In this document: in pieces, positions 50,472 to 60,967 of the stretch
Layout: each line of letters opens with the position of its first letter
Position numbering within the stretch: position 1 is the stretch's first letter
Origin: Methylorubrum rhodesianum
Lineage (GTDB): Bacteria > Pseudomonadota > Alphaproteobacteria > Rhizobiales > Beijerinckiaceae
Direction of reading: 5' to 3'
DNA length: 64,000 nucleotides
Assembly: GCF_014199985.1 (NCBI RefSeq)
Contig: NZ_JACHOS010000004.1
Span: forward strand, 1-64,000
Translations under genes and position numbers: made by a program
The notes under the pieces: generated by a model
Told to the model about the DNA's origin: nothing
Seen by the model: the letters and a program-made list of their open reading frames with translations, nothing else
Databases searched by the model: none

Positions 50472-51802
50472 CACACACCGAGCTCCTGGCGAGCGGCGGG
50501 AAGGTCGAGCCACGCCGCGGAAGCGCCCGGCCGGATGATGTCGCCCGGACGCCCCTCCCGCACGAGGTTCACCGGCAGGCCGACGTCGATGGCTCCGGCG
50601 CAGACAACGACGTCGGCGACCTCGAACGGCGTCTCCCTGAACCGGTCCTGCGTCGTCTGGAGCAGCGTGCCCGAACCGTTCACGACCCTGACCCGACGGC
50701 CGGCGAGATCATAGCCGACGGCGGTCTGGACGGCGCCGGCGCGGCGCAGCAACAGGTGGGCGTAGCCCAAGACCTCGGAGGGGCCGGGGTTCCGCAAGGT
50801 CGCGGCGGCGGTGGCCGGTACCCCCTCGGCGTCCCGCCGGAGGCCGTAGAGATCCTCGCTGCCCAGATCGGGCGGATCGAGCCAGGCCGCCTCGCACGCC
50901 GCCCCCGTCTCCCTCTCCAACGCGGCGCGCCCGGCGTGCAGCACCTTGCGGAGATAGGCCTGGGAGACCGCCCTGCGGAGGTCGTCCAGGACCTCGGCCC
51001 CCGAGCGCTGGACATGCGCGAACCGGACGTTCCCCGAATTGGCCAGTGCCCAGAGTTCGGGGGCCTTGGCCTGCAGGACGTCCGCGCCCGCGAGGTCGAC
51101 CAAGGTCATCGACAGCGGCGCGACGCCCGTCATCGCCTCGGCGAGAACGGCATTGAGGTAGGACCAATCGGACCAGAAGCCGATGACGAGCAGGTCCTTC
51201 TCGCGCAGGTTCGCCGCCATCCAGGTCTTCGTCTTCGCGATGCGCGCGGCGATCACGCCGTCCTCGCTGAGCTGCGAGGCCGTCCAGACCGTGGCGCGCC
51301 GCTCGCGCACCGAGCATCCATGGAACTTGAGCAGGGGCGCGTGCTTGGGGGCCCTGACCGTCGCCTCGTCGCCGTCGAGCGAGGCGGCGAGGTCGAACCC
51401 GTAATCCTGCGCCCGGCGCTCGATCAGGTTGTCGTAGTTGGCCGAGACGGCGCCGGCGGCCATGCGCGTGATCAGGAAGTCCGCCACCGCGGCGTGGCCG
51501 GCGTTCGGCGGCCTGACGAAGCCCTCCCAGGGAACGAGGGCCTCGATGAAGACCGAGCCGAGTGTATCGTCCTTCGCGAAGATCTCCGCCAAGGCCTCTA
51601 GGTCGCCGCGCAGTTCCGGCGGGCACGCCGGGTCGATGCTCATGACGTATCGGTCGTAGCAGCTGGCCGCCACGGACCACGCCGACGGGAGGGAACTCGG
51701 TGGCGCCATCGACAGACCGGCACCGCAGAGGATGACGAGGCGCCCCGCTTCCATCGAGGCGAGCAATCGCGCACGAACCGCCGCGTCCAATCCGCCCCCC
51801 AT
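50471..51802 (-). CDS. SIR2-domain effector (probable NADase)
   Basis: The 443-residue protein has a SIR2 fold: RLVILCGAGLSMAPPSSLP (21-39, NAD loop), SANYDNLIERR (120-130, with N122 and D124) and KFHGCS (H161). The cysteines of deacetylase sirtuins are missing, as in defence SIR2 domains that destroy NAD+. The C-terminal 230 residues are an unrecognised domain with a beta-rich end. ATG 51802 follows a G-run and gives the NAD loop close to the N-terminus; an upstream ATG at 51883 is less likely. First gene of the three-gene operon. Confidence 0.85.
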   Translation of the reverse strand: MGGGLDAAVRARLLASMEAGRLVILCGAGLSMAPPSSLPSAWSVAASCYDRYVMSIDPACPPELRGDLEALAEIFAKDDTLGSVFIEALVPWEGFVRPPNAGHAAVADFLITRMAAGAVSANYDNLIERRAQDYGFDLAASLDGDEATVRAPKHAPLLKFHGCSVRERRATVWTASQLSEDGVIAARIAKTKTWMAANLREKDLLVIGFWSDWSYLNAVLAEAMTGVAPLSMTLVDLAGADVLQAKAPELWALANSGNVRFAHVQRSGAEVLDDLRRAVSQAYLRKVLHAGRAALERETGAACEAAWLDPPDLGSEDLYGLRRDAEGVPATAAATLRNPGPSEVLGYAHLLLRRAGAVQTAVGYDLAGRRVRVVNGSGTLLQTTQDRFRETPFEVADVVVCAGAIDVGLPVNLVREGRPGDIIRPGASAAWLDLPAARQELGV

Positions 51803-52064
51803 CGCCCCCCGACCCAGGCGGAGGCGATAGACCGGGATCACGCTCCAGGTAAAGTGAGGCGATCCGGCTATCCGCGCCGCCACCCGAGGTTGATCGGGGT
51901 ATCGGACCCGAGACTCCGCGCGCGCACGGGTTGCGCGTGGTCGCCTGGGCGGCAGGAGGGGTTCCGGCGCCGGGGCCAGGACCGGGACGGGATGGGGGCT
52001 GGTGCGTCATGCACGAGGCAGGAGCCTGCGAAGCCGCCCTCGGGAAGGTCCGGCGACGGAGTCC

Positions 52065-52733
52065 TCAAGGCAGCGTCAGCTGCACCTCATGCCGAACCTT
52101 GGCCGGCAAGCCGTACAACGCGCCCATCCGAGCGATGAACTCGGTCTGGCCGCCGTAGCTGGGGTGGCGGACCCGCTCGGCCGCCATGCCGAGGTCCGCC
52201 AGGGCCGCCTCGGCGTCCCTCCCGATGGCGATCAGGGTCCGGGGCCGCAGCTCCGAGACCAACCATTCGAGGAGGTGGCGGGACGCCTGCCGTTCCCGAC
52301 GGGTGTGGCAGCGATTGGACAGCGGGTCGCCGGACGCGTGCGGGTGCAGGGGAAAGACGTTCCACAGGAAGATCGGGCGCCGCAAATCCCGGAGAACCTG
52401 CCAGATCACCGTCGCGGTGCGCTCGGTCATCGCGGGGCCGCGGGTGGCCCGCGCCAGCGGCAGCTGCCCGTAGAGACCGGCATGGGCGGAGAGGTGGGCC
52501 TCGTCCGTGAGCGCCAGGCCCGTGCGCCGCCCGCCGCGATACCCGAGGTCGCGCGCGATCCAGATCGACTCCACGCCTCCGGCGAGGGCCGCCTCCAGGA
52601 CGAGGCGCAGGTTTTCCCGCCGGATCTGCGGGGCATCGGCGCCGTCGTGGTCCGGGCAGGCCTCGGCGTAGGGGTTGAAGGTGTCGCGGAAGCGGAGCGC
52701 CGCGAGGGCCTCGATGAAGGCGCCAGGTGTCAT
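52065..52733 (-). CDS. Uracil-DNA-glycosylase superfamily protein
   Basis: The 222-residue protein has the UDG fold motifs: FNPYA (19-23), WIARDLGYRGGRRTG (58-72, the motif-1 region), LWNVFPLHP (123-131, N125 in place of the usual Asn/Asp) and VRHPSYGG (188-195, the HPS loop). It belongs to the UDG superfamily outside classical Ung and may remove uracil or another modified base. Its ATG overlaps the stop of the MazG-like gene (ATGA), so the two are co-translated. A 262-bp gap separates it from the SIR2 operon on the same strand. Confidence 0.82.
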   Translation of the reverse strand: MTPGAFIEALAALRFRDTFNPYAEACPDHDGADAPQIRRENLRLVLEAALAGGVESIWIARDLGYRGGRRTGLALTDEAHLSAHAGLYGQLPLARATRGPAMTERTATVIWQVLRDLRRPIFLWNVFPLHPHASGDPLSNRCHTRRERQASRHLLEWLVSELRPRTLIAIGRDAEAALADLGMAAERVRHPSYGGQTEFIARMGALYGLPAKVRHEVQLTLP

Positions 52734-53881
52734 GTCGGTAGGTCCTCGACCAGCATCCTGCGCTCGACGAGGTCGAGCCGAAGGCGCCCGCGCCGGTTCT
52801 CCCGCAAGAAGCGAAAGGCTTCGTTACCGGCGAGGATGGCTTCCTCCCAGAGCCAGAGCGGGCAGGTCTCGACCTCGTAGCCGCGCACGAACTGCCGGAC
52901 CGATTTCAGGAAGGCGAAGCCGAGGTCGCCCGGGCGCTGCCCCTCGAAGAAGCCGAGCTGCTTCGCCTCCCCGAAGACGAAGGTCGCCACCCCCTCCTCG
53001 ATCAGGATCGCGCGCGCCCCGTCCTGCCCCTCGTCGACGCGGGCCTCGCTCTTCCGCTTCAGCCGAAAAAGGGCGCGGGTCACGGGCGACCAGCCGAGCA
53101 CGGCCGCGTAGGCGTAGTGGAAGGCGTCGTGGAAGCGGTAGTCGTCCGGCGTCATGATGTTGTCGGTCAGGCGGTCGCCGATGAAGAGGCCGTTGCAGCG
53201 CTGCACCACGTAGCGCCGGTCGTTGCCGCCGGTCCGCTCGAAGATGTCGACCGTCAGCAAGCGGGGCAGGCGTTCCTCGGCCGGGAAGGCGTCGTCGAAC
53301 AGCGGCGGGGCCACGCGCTTCGCCGGCCAGCGGTCGTCGGCCTTCGCGAGGTTGCGCACCGCCGCCTGGTCCAGGGTGATGCCGGCCTCGTTCGCGGCCG
53401 CGACAAGGAGGCCGAAGACGGCGGAGAGGCGCTCCGGGAGATCCGGGTTCGCGGCGAGGTCGCCCCGGGCCCCCAGGGTGGCCAACCGGCCGACCGCCCC
53501 GGCCAGCTGCAGCAGGGTGTGCTCGAACGCCACCGTCGGGACATGCAGGGGCAAGGCCCGCTGCGGCTGCAATTGCGCGAACGTCGCGTCCGGACCGCCG
53601 CCGAGTTGGCTGCCGGCGAGGTCCGCCAGCCGGAGGCCGGCGTGATCCGCGATCACGGCCAGGTACCAGAGCGCGTCGCCCATCTCCTCGACGACGCTCG
53701 CCTCGTAGCCGAGATAGGAGCGCGCGTCGCGCTGCTTCTTCTTGGTCTCGCTCAGCAGGCTGCCCGTCTCCCCGAAAAGCCCGAGCACGGCCAGGTCGAG
53801 GCCGGATCCCTTCCCCCGCGTCCGGTCCGTGCGGACCGCCCCGGCCTGGTACTCGTCGAGGCTTAGCGGCGCTGTGCCCAT
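52730..53881 (-). CDS. MazG-like nucleoside triphosphate pyrophosphohydrolase with extra C-terminal domain
   Basis: The 383-residue protein has an N-terminal all-alpha NTP pyrophosphohydrolase domain (about 5-95) with the Mg-binding pattern GLFGETGSLLSE (E38, E45) and EEMGD (E66, D69). The remainder (about 200-370: YRFHDAFHYAYAAVLGWSP, ARAILIEEGVATFVF, CPLWLWEEAI) is a conserved partner domain of this subfamily. It would hydrolyse non-canonical or canonical dNTPs to monophosphates. Coupled to the UDG gene, it suggests control of uracil or modified nucleotides in DNA. ATG 53881 lies after a G-run. Confidence 0.82.
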   Translation of the reverse strand: MGTAPLSLDEYQAGAVRTDRTRGKGSGLDLAVLGLFGETGSLLSETKKKQRDARSYLGYEASVVEEMGDALWYLAVIADHAGLRLADLAGSQLGGGPDATFAQLQPQRALPLHVPTVAFEHTLLQLAGAVGRLATLGARGDLAANPDLPERLSAVFGLLVAAANEAGITLDQAAVRNLAKADDRWPAKRVAPPLFDDAFPAEERLPRLLTVDIFERTGGNDRRYVVQRCNGLFIGDRLTDNIMTPDDYRFHDAFHYAYAAVLGWSPVTRALFRLKRKSEARVDEGQDGARAILIEEGVATFVFGEAKQLGFFEGQRPGDLGFAFLKSVRQFVRGYEVETCPLWLWEEAILAGNEAFRFLRENRRGRLRLDLVERRMLVEDLPT

Positions 53882-54082
53882 CTTCCCCCACCTGCGATGC
53901 TCGGAGGCCCTGAGGTGGCATCGTCGAACCTTTCCGGGGCCCCGTCCAGGGCCCCGGCGACGAGGCATGACAGGTCGGGGCCGCCCTTGCCGTTTCCGCC
54001 AGGGCCGACCACCTGAGCTTGATCATGCCGGGGCCCGAGGCGGGACCCGCGACGGGGGCCTGGCCCCGGGGAGACGCCACAC

Positions 54083-54601
54083 ATGTCGAAGGTCCGCCTA
54101 CTCGGTTCTATCGACGATGAGACGCGCGAGGCCCTGCGCAAGCTTTTGGCGGAGGCGGGCTGCGAGCTCGTGGACGAGGAGGCCTGCGGCGTCGACCCGG
54201 ACGGCGAGGTTGACGACCCGGACGGGGTGGAAGACCCCGAGGCGCCGGAGGATGACGAGCCGGGGCCCGCGGACGGCGACGTCGCGGTGGAGGACGCCGA
54301 GCCGCGGGGCGACGAGGAGGTGGGGGTGATCGTGCTGTCTCTCGCGTGCCTCGCGGACGAGGGGCTGGAGCGCGCGATGCAGGGGGCCGCCGCCCGGGGG
54401 TGCCGCGTCATCGGGATCTGGCCGCCGGGCACGCGGGACGAGACGCTCCCGCGCGCGTTCGAGGATTATGGCGGCGACACCGTCACCTGGGATGCCGGCC
54501 GCCTGCGGGGCGCGCTGTCGAGTGCGGACACGGCCCCGGGATGGTTGAAGCCCGACGCCCAGCCGCGCGCGGAGCGCCAGACCAAGCGGAACAAGTGCTG
54601 A
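54083..54601 (+). CDS. Acidic Rossmann-like protein paired with Nmad2
   Basis: The 172-residue protein has a small N-terminal strand-helix unit, a very acidic insert (about 36-80, mostly D, E, P, G) and a C-terminal part with VGVIVLSLACLAD, GCRVIGIWPPG and YGGDTVTWDAGRL. The second half looks like a TIR-like or other Rossmannoid domain, which I cannot name. Lys/Arg-rich C-terminus (RQTKRNKC). GGGGAG lies ahead of ATG 54083. It ends 7 bp before the Nmad2 gene, so the two form one operon divergent from MazG-UDG. Confidence 0.6.
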   Translation: MSKVRLLGSIDDETREALRKLLAEAGCELVDEEACGVDPDGEVDDPDGVEDPEAPEDDEPGPADGDVAVEDAEPRGDEEVGVIVLSLACLADEGLERAMQGAAARGCRVIGIWPPGTRDETLPRAFEDYGGDTVTWDAGRLRGALSSADTAPGWLKPDAQPRAERQTKRNKC

Positions 54602-54608
54602 GGCCGGC

Positions 54609-55202
54609 GTGCGCGTCCACTCCTACGTCATCGACCACGACCTCGGATTCGCGCCCAACCCCTTCCACCGGGTCTGCACACTGAGCGCCTGCAAGCCGTT
54701 GATCCGGCGGCACGCGAGCCTGGGGGACTACGTGGCCGGGACGGGCTCGATCCCGAACGGGCTCAAGGACCGCCTCGTCTACTGGATGCGGGTCGACGAG
54801 ATCCTCACCTTCGATCAATACTGGTCCGACGCGCGGTTCCGGTCGAAGCGGCCGGTGATGTCCGGCAGCCGCATGCAGATCCACGGTGACAACATCTACC
54901 ATCGGGGGCGGGACGGCGCCTTCGTCCAGGCCGACTCCTTTCACAGCGAGCCCGGCGGCGTCACCAGCCTGCCCAATCTCGTGCGCGACACCGGGCGGAC
55001 GGACAAGGTGTTGCTCGGGCGTGAGTTTGCCTACTGGGGCGGGTCCGGCCCGCTTGTTCCTCGGGCATTGCGGGATTTCGTCCATAGCACGCAAGGGCAC
55101 CGCAATCGGTTCGCGCCCGACCGGGTGGAGGCCTTCGTGGCCTGGATCCGCGGCATGCCCGGGCGTGGCTTCCTGGGACGACCGGCGAACTGGCCTGCCT
55201 GA
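54609..55202 (+). CDS. Nmad2-family nucleotide-modification-associated protein
   Basis: The 197-residue protein matches the Nmad2 pattern: SYVIDHDLGFAPNPFHRVCTL, CKPLIRR, GDYVAGTGS, RLVYWMRVDEILTFDQYW, KRPVMSGS, GDNIYHR, and FAYWGGSGPLVP. Iyer and colleagues named the Nmad families for their association with DNA base-modification genes; the biochemical role is not established. The start is GTG 54609. The second gene of a two-gene operon beside MazG and UDG genes, a context that fits nucleotide or modified-DNA metabolism. Confidence 0.82.
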   Translation: MRVHSYVIDHDLGFAPNPFHRVCTLSACKPLIRRHASLGDYVAGTGSIPNGLKDRLVYWMRVDEILTFDQYWSDARFRSKRPVMSGSRMQIHGDNIYHRGRDGAFVQADSFHSEPGGVTSLPNLVRDTGRTDKVLLGREFAYWGGSGPLVPRALRDFVHSTQGHRNRFAPDRVEAFVAWIRGMPGRGFLGRPANWPA

Positions 55203-55796
55203 CAGGAGGGGGATGGGCGACCCAGGGCAGGGTTCAACGCTCACGCTCCGGCCGCTGCAACGACGTGCGCGGGGGACGAGGCGCAGGCGCGTGCTGGCGG
55301 ATGGCCGAGCTGCCCGCGGACGTGGCTGCCGGCACACAGCCGCATGCGCGGCAGCGCGCCTCGCGCCACTCAACCGATACGGACGGGCAACTCCGTTGCT
55401 TGGTGTCACCGTTGCGGCGGCGAACAGCCATGGTCGATTGACGCGAAGCTCTCCCCGCGGGGCGTTCTCGGCTTTTACGCGGGGAAGAGCGACAGCACGG
55501 GCGAAGATCCGGGCCGAGCCACCGAACACGCCCTGCCCTCGTGGTACGCCGGCGGTGAAGCGCCGTGCCGAACCGTTGCGCTGCGTCGTGGACACCCGGC
55601 CGTGGCTGCGCCGGCGCCACTGCCGGGCACGCTGGCCCCGTCTGCCCGGCAATGGCCGGCGGCCTCTCGCGGGCATTTGGCCGATCCACGCCCTCTGGCG
55701 GTTGCCGGCCGCGCCGGTCTCGCCACGCACGCCATCGGCGCGGGAGCCACGGGGATCTCCTGCCGAGGGAGGGTCGGAGAAGGCAGCGGCCGTCCG
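55203..55796. other. Intergenic, possible gene debris
   Basis: About 590 bp between the Nmad2 stop and the end of the copper ATPase gene. A plus-strand stretch near 55400-55520 reads VAWCHRCGGEQPW and LSPRGVLGFYAG, which look protein-like, but I cannot find a start, a Shine-Dalgarno site or a family. It may be a remnant. No RNA gene seen. Confidence 0.35.
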
Positions 55797-58175
<2,379 letters not shown>

Positions 58176-58240
58176 GAAGGTTCAGGTCCCTGGGAGCGGG
58201 TCGGGCCAGCGGCGAGAGGCCGCCGGGACGAACGAGCAGG

Positions 58241-58277
58241 ACGGGTCGGAGAACCGGTTTGCACCGGTCCGACCCGT
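58241..58277 (-). promoter_or_regulatory. Strong hairpin in the copA leader
   Basis: ACGGGTCGG (58241-58249) pairs with CCGACCCGT (58269-58277) and ACCGGT (58253-58258) with ACCGGT (58263-58268) around a TTGC loop, with an AGA bulge. It lies 66 bp upstream of the copA start and 170 bp past the Met-rich gene. It may be a partial terminator or mRNA-processing site setting copA expression. No U-tract follows on either strand. Confidence 0.45.
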
Positions 58278-58446
58278 CCTCGCGAGTTGGAGGATTCGGG
58301 TCCGGCTCCTCTCGCCGCCCCGGCCGGAGGCCAAATGGGGCAGGCTCGACCATGAACCGTCGAAAGGGGGGCATCCTTCGGCGATCCACGATTTCGGAAC
58401 TGTCGGGCCAGCGGCTTGGAGGAAGCGCCGGCACCGTCTCCTGGGA

Positions 58447-58719
58447 TCAGCCGCGCTTGTCCTGGGGCTGCTGGCCCGAACCGCCCTGGTTCTGCCGGTC
58501 CATCATGGTCTGCATCATCGTGTTGCAGTTCTCCATCATCTTCGACATCTCCTGCATCATCGGCATCATGCCGCCGCCCTGCATCATGCCGTGGTCCATC
58601 ATGCCCTTGTCCGAGGATGTGGAGGCTGACGCGGCAGGCTCGGCCGAAGCCGCGGCGATGCCGGCGACCAGGGCACCGCCCAGGGCGGCCGCAATCGTGA
58701 ATTTCGAGATCTTGGTCAT
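58447..58719 (-). CDS. Methionine-rich periplasmic protein
   Basis: The 90-residue protein has a signal peptide (FTIAAALGGALVAGIAAASA) and a mature part packed with methionines in pairs (KGMMDHGMMQGGGMMPMM, KMMENCNTMMQTMM), plus one cysteine. Met-rich motifs of this kind bind Cu+ or Ag+. AGGAG lies 7 bp before ATG 58719. Position between the DUF411 gene and copA supports a copper-storage or chaperone role. Confidence 0.82.
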   Translation of the reverse strand: MTKISKFTIAAALGGALVAGIAAASAEPAASASTSSDKGMMDHGMMQGGGMMPMMQEMSKMMENCNTMMQTMMDRQNQGGSGQQPQDKRG

Positions 58720-58737
58720 GGGGTCTCCTGTCGTCCG

Positions 58738-59202
58738 TCAGGTCTCAGGGTAGTCCCGCCTCCGCGCTAGTCGCGCGAAGACCTTCGGGGCGCCGTCGCC
58801 GATCTCGTAGACCGTGAACGGCTCCGTCTTCTCGCCATCCATGCCGGGCGAGCCCGCCGGCATGCCGGGCAGCGAGATGCCCTTGATGGCCGGGCGCTCG
58901 GCGAGGAGCCGCTTGACCTGTGCCACCGGCACGTGTCCCTCGACGACGTATCCCTCGATGAGCAGGGTGTGGCACCCCTGGAGCGCTTCCGGCACGCCGT
59001 GCTCGCGCTTGACCGCGGCCAGTGTGGAGGTGGGCCGGACCGTGACGGGAATGCCGCTGCGCTGGAGCACCTTGGCGTAGGCATCGCAGCACTGGCACTG
59101 CGGGTTCTTGTAGAGGATGGCAGGGCTCGCGCCTTGCGCGACGACCACCCCGGGCAGGGCGGTCGCGAGGACCCCCGCGAGAACCGTGCGTCGTCGCATC
59201 AT
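58738..59202 (-). CDS. DUF411 metal-binding periplasmic protein
   Basis: The 154-residue protein has a signal sequence (MMRRRTVLAGVLATALPGVV, possibly Tat-like) and the DUF411 core: LYKNPQCQCCDAYAKVL (CxCC at 36-39), GVPEALQGCHTLLIEGYVVEGHVP, LLAERPAIKGISLPGMPAGSPG. DUF411 proteins accompany copper and silver resistance operons and are thought to bind metal. GGAG lies 8 bp before ATG 59202. It lies between the CusF-like gene and the Met-rich gene. Confidence 0.88.
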   Translation of the reverse strand: MMRRRTVLAGVLATALPGVVVAQGASPAILYKNPQCQCCDAYAKVLQRSGIPVTVRPTSTLAAVKREHGVPEALQGCHTLLIEGYVVEGHVPVAQVKRLLAERPAIKGISLPGMPAGSPGMDGEKTEPFTVYEIGDGAPKVFARLARRRDYPET

Positions 59203-59228
59203 TCCGCGCCCTCCAGGCTCGATCCCGC

Positions 59229-59585
59229 TCACGGTGCCGGCGTGATCGATTGGACCGTGTAGGATCCCTTGCTTCCGCTCAGCGTGAACTGGACCTTTGC
59301 GCCCGGCTTGACCGTCGAGAGATCGACGGATTTGGCCGCGGGGAATTCCATGTGCATGGCGGGCCAGCCGATGGCCGGGATCGGCTCGTGATCGAAGGTG
59401 ACCTTGTGCTGCCCGGGATCCACGGCCGCGACCGTGCCTTTCGCGCTGGCGGTCTGGGTCTTCGCGCCCCCCGCGTTTCCGCTCATGCCCGGCATGTCGT
59501 CCATGCCGGAGGATTTGCCGGCCTGCGCGTGCGCGGCCCCGACGAGAAGCAGGCTCGTCGCGGTGGCCACGGCAAGCGTTCTCAT
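59229..59585 (-). CDS. cusF: CusF-like periplasmic copper chaperone
   Basis: The 118-residue protein has a signal peptide (LAVATATSLLLVGAAHA), a short Met/Asp-rich linker (MDDMPGMSG) and the CusF barrel with its metal site: HEPIPAIGWPAMHMEF gives H66, W74, M77 and M79, with the same spacing as E. coli CusF. It would pass Cu+ or Ag+ to the CusA-type pump. ATG 59585 fits the signal peptide, but AAGGG precedes an in-frame ATG at 59612, which may be the real start and would add nine residues. Confidence 0.88.
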   Translation of the reverse strand: MRTLAVATATSLLLVGAAHAQAGKSSGMDDMPGMSGNAGGAKTQTASAKGTVAAVDPGQHKVTFDHEPIPAIGWPAMHMEFPAAKSVDLSTVKPGAKVQFTLSGSKGSYTVQSITPAP

Positions 59586-59907
59586 GCGGGTTGGCTGACC
59601 AAGGTCGAACATCTGCATCCCTTCTCTCGTCGCTTCGTCTTACGGCCCTCGCGCAGCGCAACGGGGCTGGCCCGAGCCTCGCGCGACGAGCAGGCCGACC
59701 CTGCAGGCCGTCGGGGAAAAACTTCGGAGCCGGCGGAAGAAAGGTTACACATCGAGGTGGCGGCGTTGGAGGTAGCGCCGTCGTCGCGAGCGGAGCCTCA
59801 CCGCTCATCGTGCCGACCGGCGATGGCCTGGTTCGGCGCGCCACGGGGCCGTGGACCGGCATCGGTGGTCCTGCGCCCCAGTTTTGCGCGCCAGTATGGC
59901 GCCGGCG
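59586..59907. other. Intergenic region upstream of the CusF-like gene
   Basis: About 320 bp between two minus-strand genes. It should hold a promoter for the CusF, DUF411, Met-rich and copA genes. I did not find a MerR-type dyad; a locally AT-richer patch at 59715-59755 is the likely promoter area. Confidence 0.4.
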
Positions 59908-60903
59908 CTACGACACCCCGGGGGCAGCCGTACTGCGATCGCGGAGATTCTGGGGCGAGAAGGACAGGGTTTCGCCAGAGGCGTCCCGCGGCAGAGCCAT
60001 GCCGCGCAGGCGGTTATGGATGGCCGTCGCGGCGATGGCGGCCTGGCCCATCGCGACACTGATCTGATCGAGGCTGCGCACGACGTCGCCGGCGGCGAAC
60101 AGGCCGTCGGTCGAGCTCCTCTGATGCTCGTCCGTCACCACGCAGCCCTTGCCGTCCACGAGCGTGCCGAGATCGCGCACGAGCTCCGATCGCGCATCGC
60201 TGCCGAGGGCCGAGTAGAGGACATCGAACGAGCGGCAATCGCCGCCGCGCAGCGCCAGGGCCCGGATCCTGTCCTTCTCGATGACCACGTGTTGCACAGG
60301 TGCGTCGACGATCGTGATCCCGGCCGACGCCGCCTGGCCTCGCTCGTCCGACGTCAGGCGCAAGGGACACCCCAGCGAGAGCAGGGTGACGTTCGCGGTG
60401 TAGGTGCGCAGGAACAAGGCTTCGTGGAGGCCGCTGCTGCCATGCCCCAATACCCCGACACTGTCCCCTAGGACCTCGTACCCGTCGCAGATGCCGCAGT
60501 GGCGCACCAAGCCTCGCCGGATCGCGTCCGGCACATCCGGGAGGTTCGGCTCGCGGTCGACGATGCCGGTCGCCAGGAGAACCGTATGCGTGGCAATCCG
60601 CCTCCCGTCGACGATGGCGACGAACGGGCCGTCCTCCCGGCGACTGAGGTGGGTGACGGCGCCGGCAACGATGTGGGCGCCGTATTTGCGGGCCTGTTCC
60701 GCCATACGGCCGAGGAGGACCGACCCGCGAACGCCGTCCGGGAAGCCAGCGTGATTGTGGGACGTCGGGATCAGGGCCGCCCGGCTCCGGCCGGCGTCCA
60801 CCACCTGGAAGCGACGACGGAAGCGGGCCAAATAGATGGCCGCGGTCAGACCCGCCGGGCCCCCGCCGACGACGAGACAGTCAAGCACCTTCTCCGGCAT
60901 CAT
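59908..60903 (-). CDS. Thioredoxin-reductase-like FAD/NAD(P) oxidoreductase
   Basis: The 331-residue flavoprotein has the FAD-binding GGGPAGL at 13-19, the redox pair HCGIC (C136, C139), the second nucleotide loop [10 protein letters not shown] and the C-terminal GLFAAGDV. That is the layout of low-molecular-weight thioredoxin reductases. Divergence from TrxB (GHGSSG rather than GGGNSA) suggests a different partner. In a copper block it may repair thiols or reduce a metal-binding protein. The start is the first of two adjacent ATGs at 60903; the upstream Shine-Dalgarno is weak. Confidence 0.85.
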   Translation of the reverse strand: MMPEKVLDCLVVGGGPAGLTAAIYLARFRRRFQVVDAGRSRAALIPTSHNHAGFPDGVRGSVLLGRMAEQARKYGAHIVAGAVTHLSRREDGPFVAIVDGRRIATHTVLLATGIVDREPNLPDVPDAIRRGLVRHCGICDGYEVLGDSVGVLGHGSSGLHEALFLRTYTANVTLLSLGCPLRLTSDERGQAASAGITIVDAPVQHVVIEKDRIRALALRGGDCRSFDVLYSALGSDARSELVRDLGTLVDGKGCVVTDEHQRSSTDGLFAAGDVVRSLDQISVAMGQAAIAATAIHNRLRGMALPRDASGETLSFSPQNLRDRSTAAPGVS

Positions 60904-60967
60904 TCTGCATCCCTCGTGACGGGGCCGATCCCTGCGCGATGTTCGGCGGCGGGTTCGCCGCTGCAGG

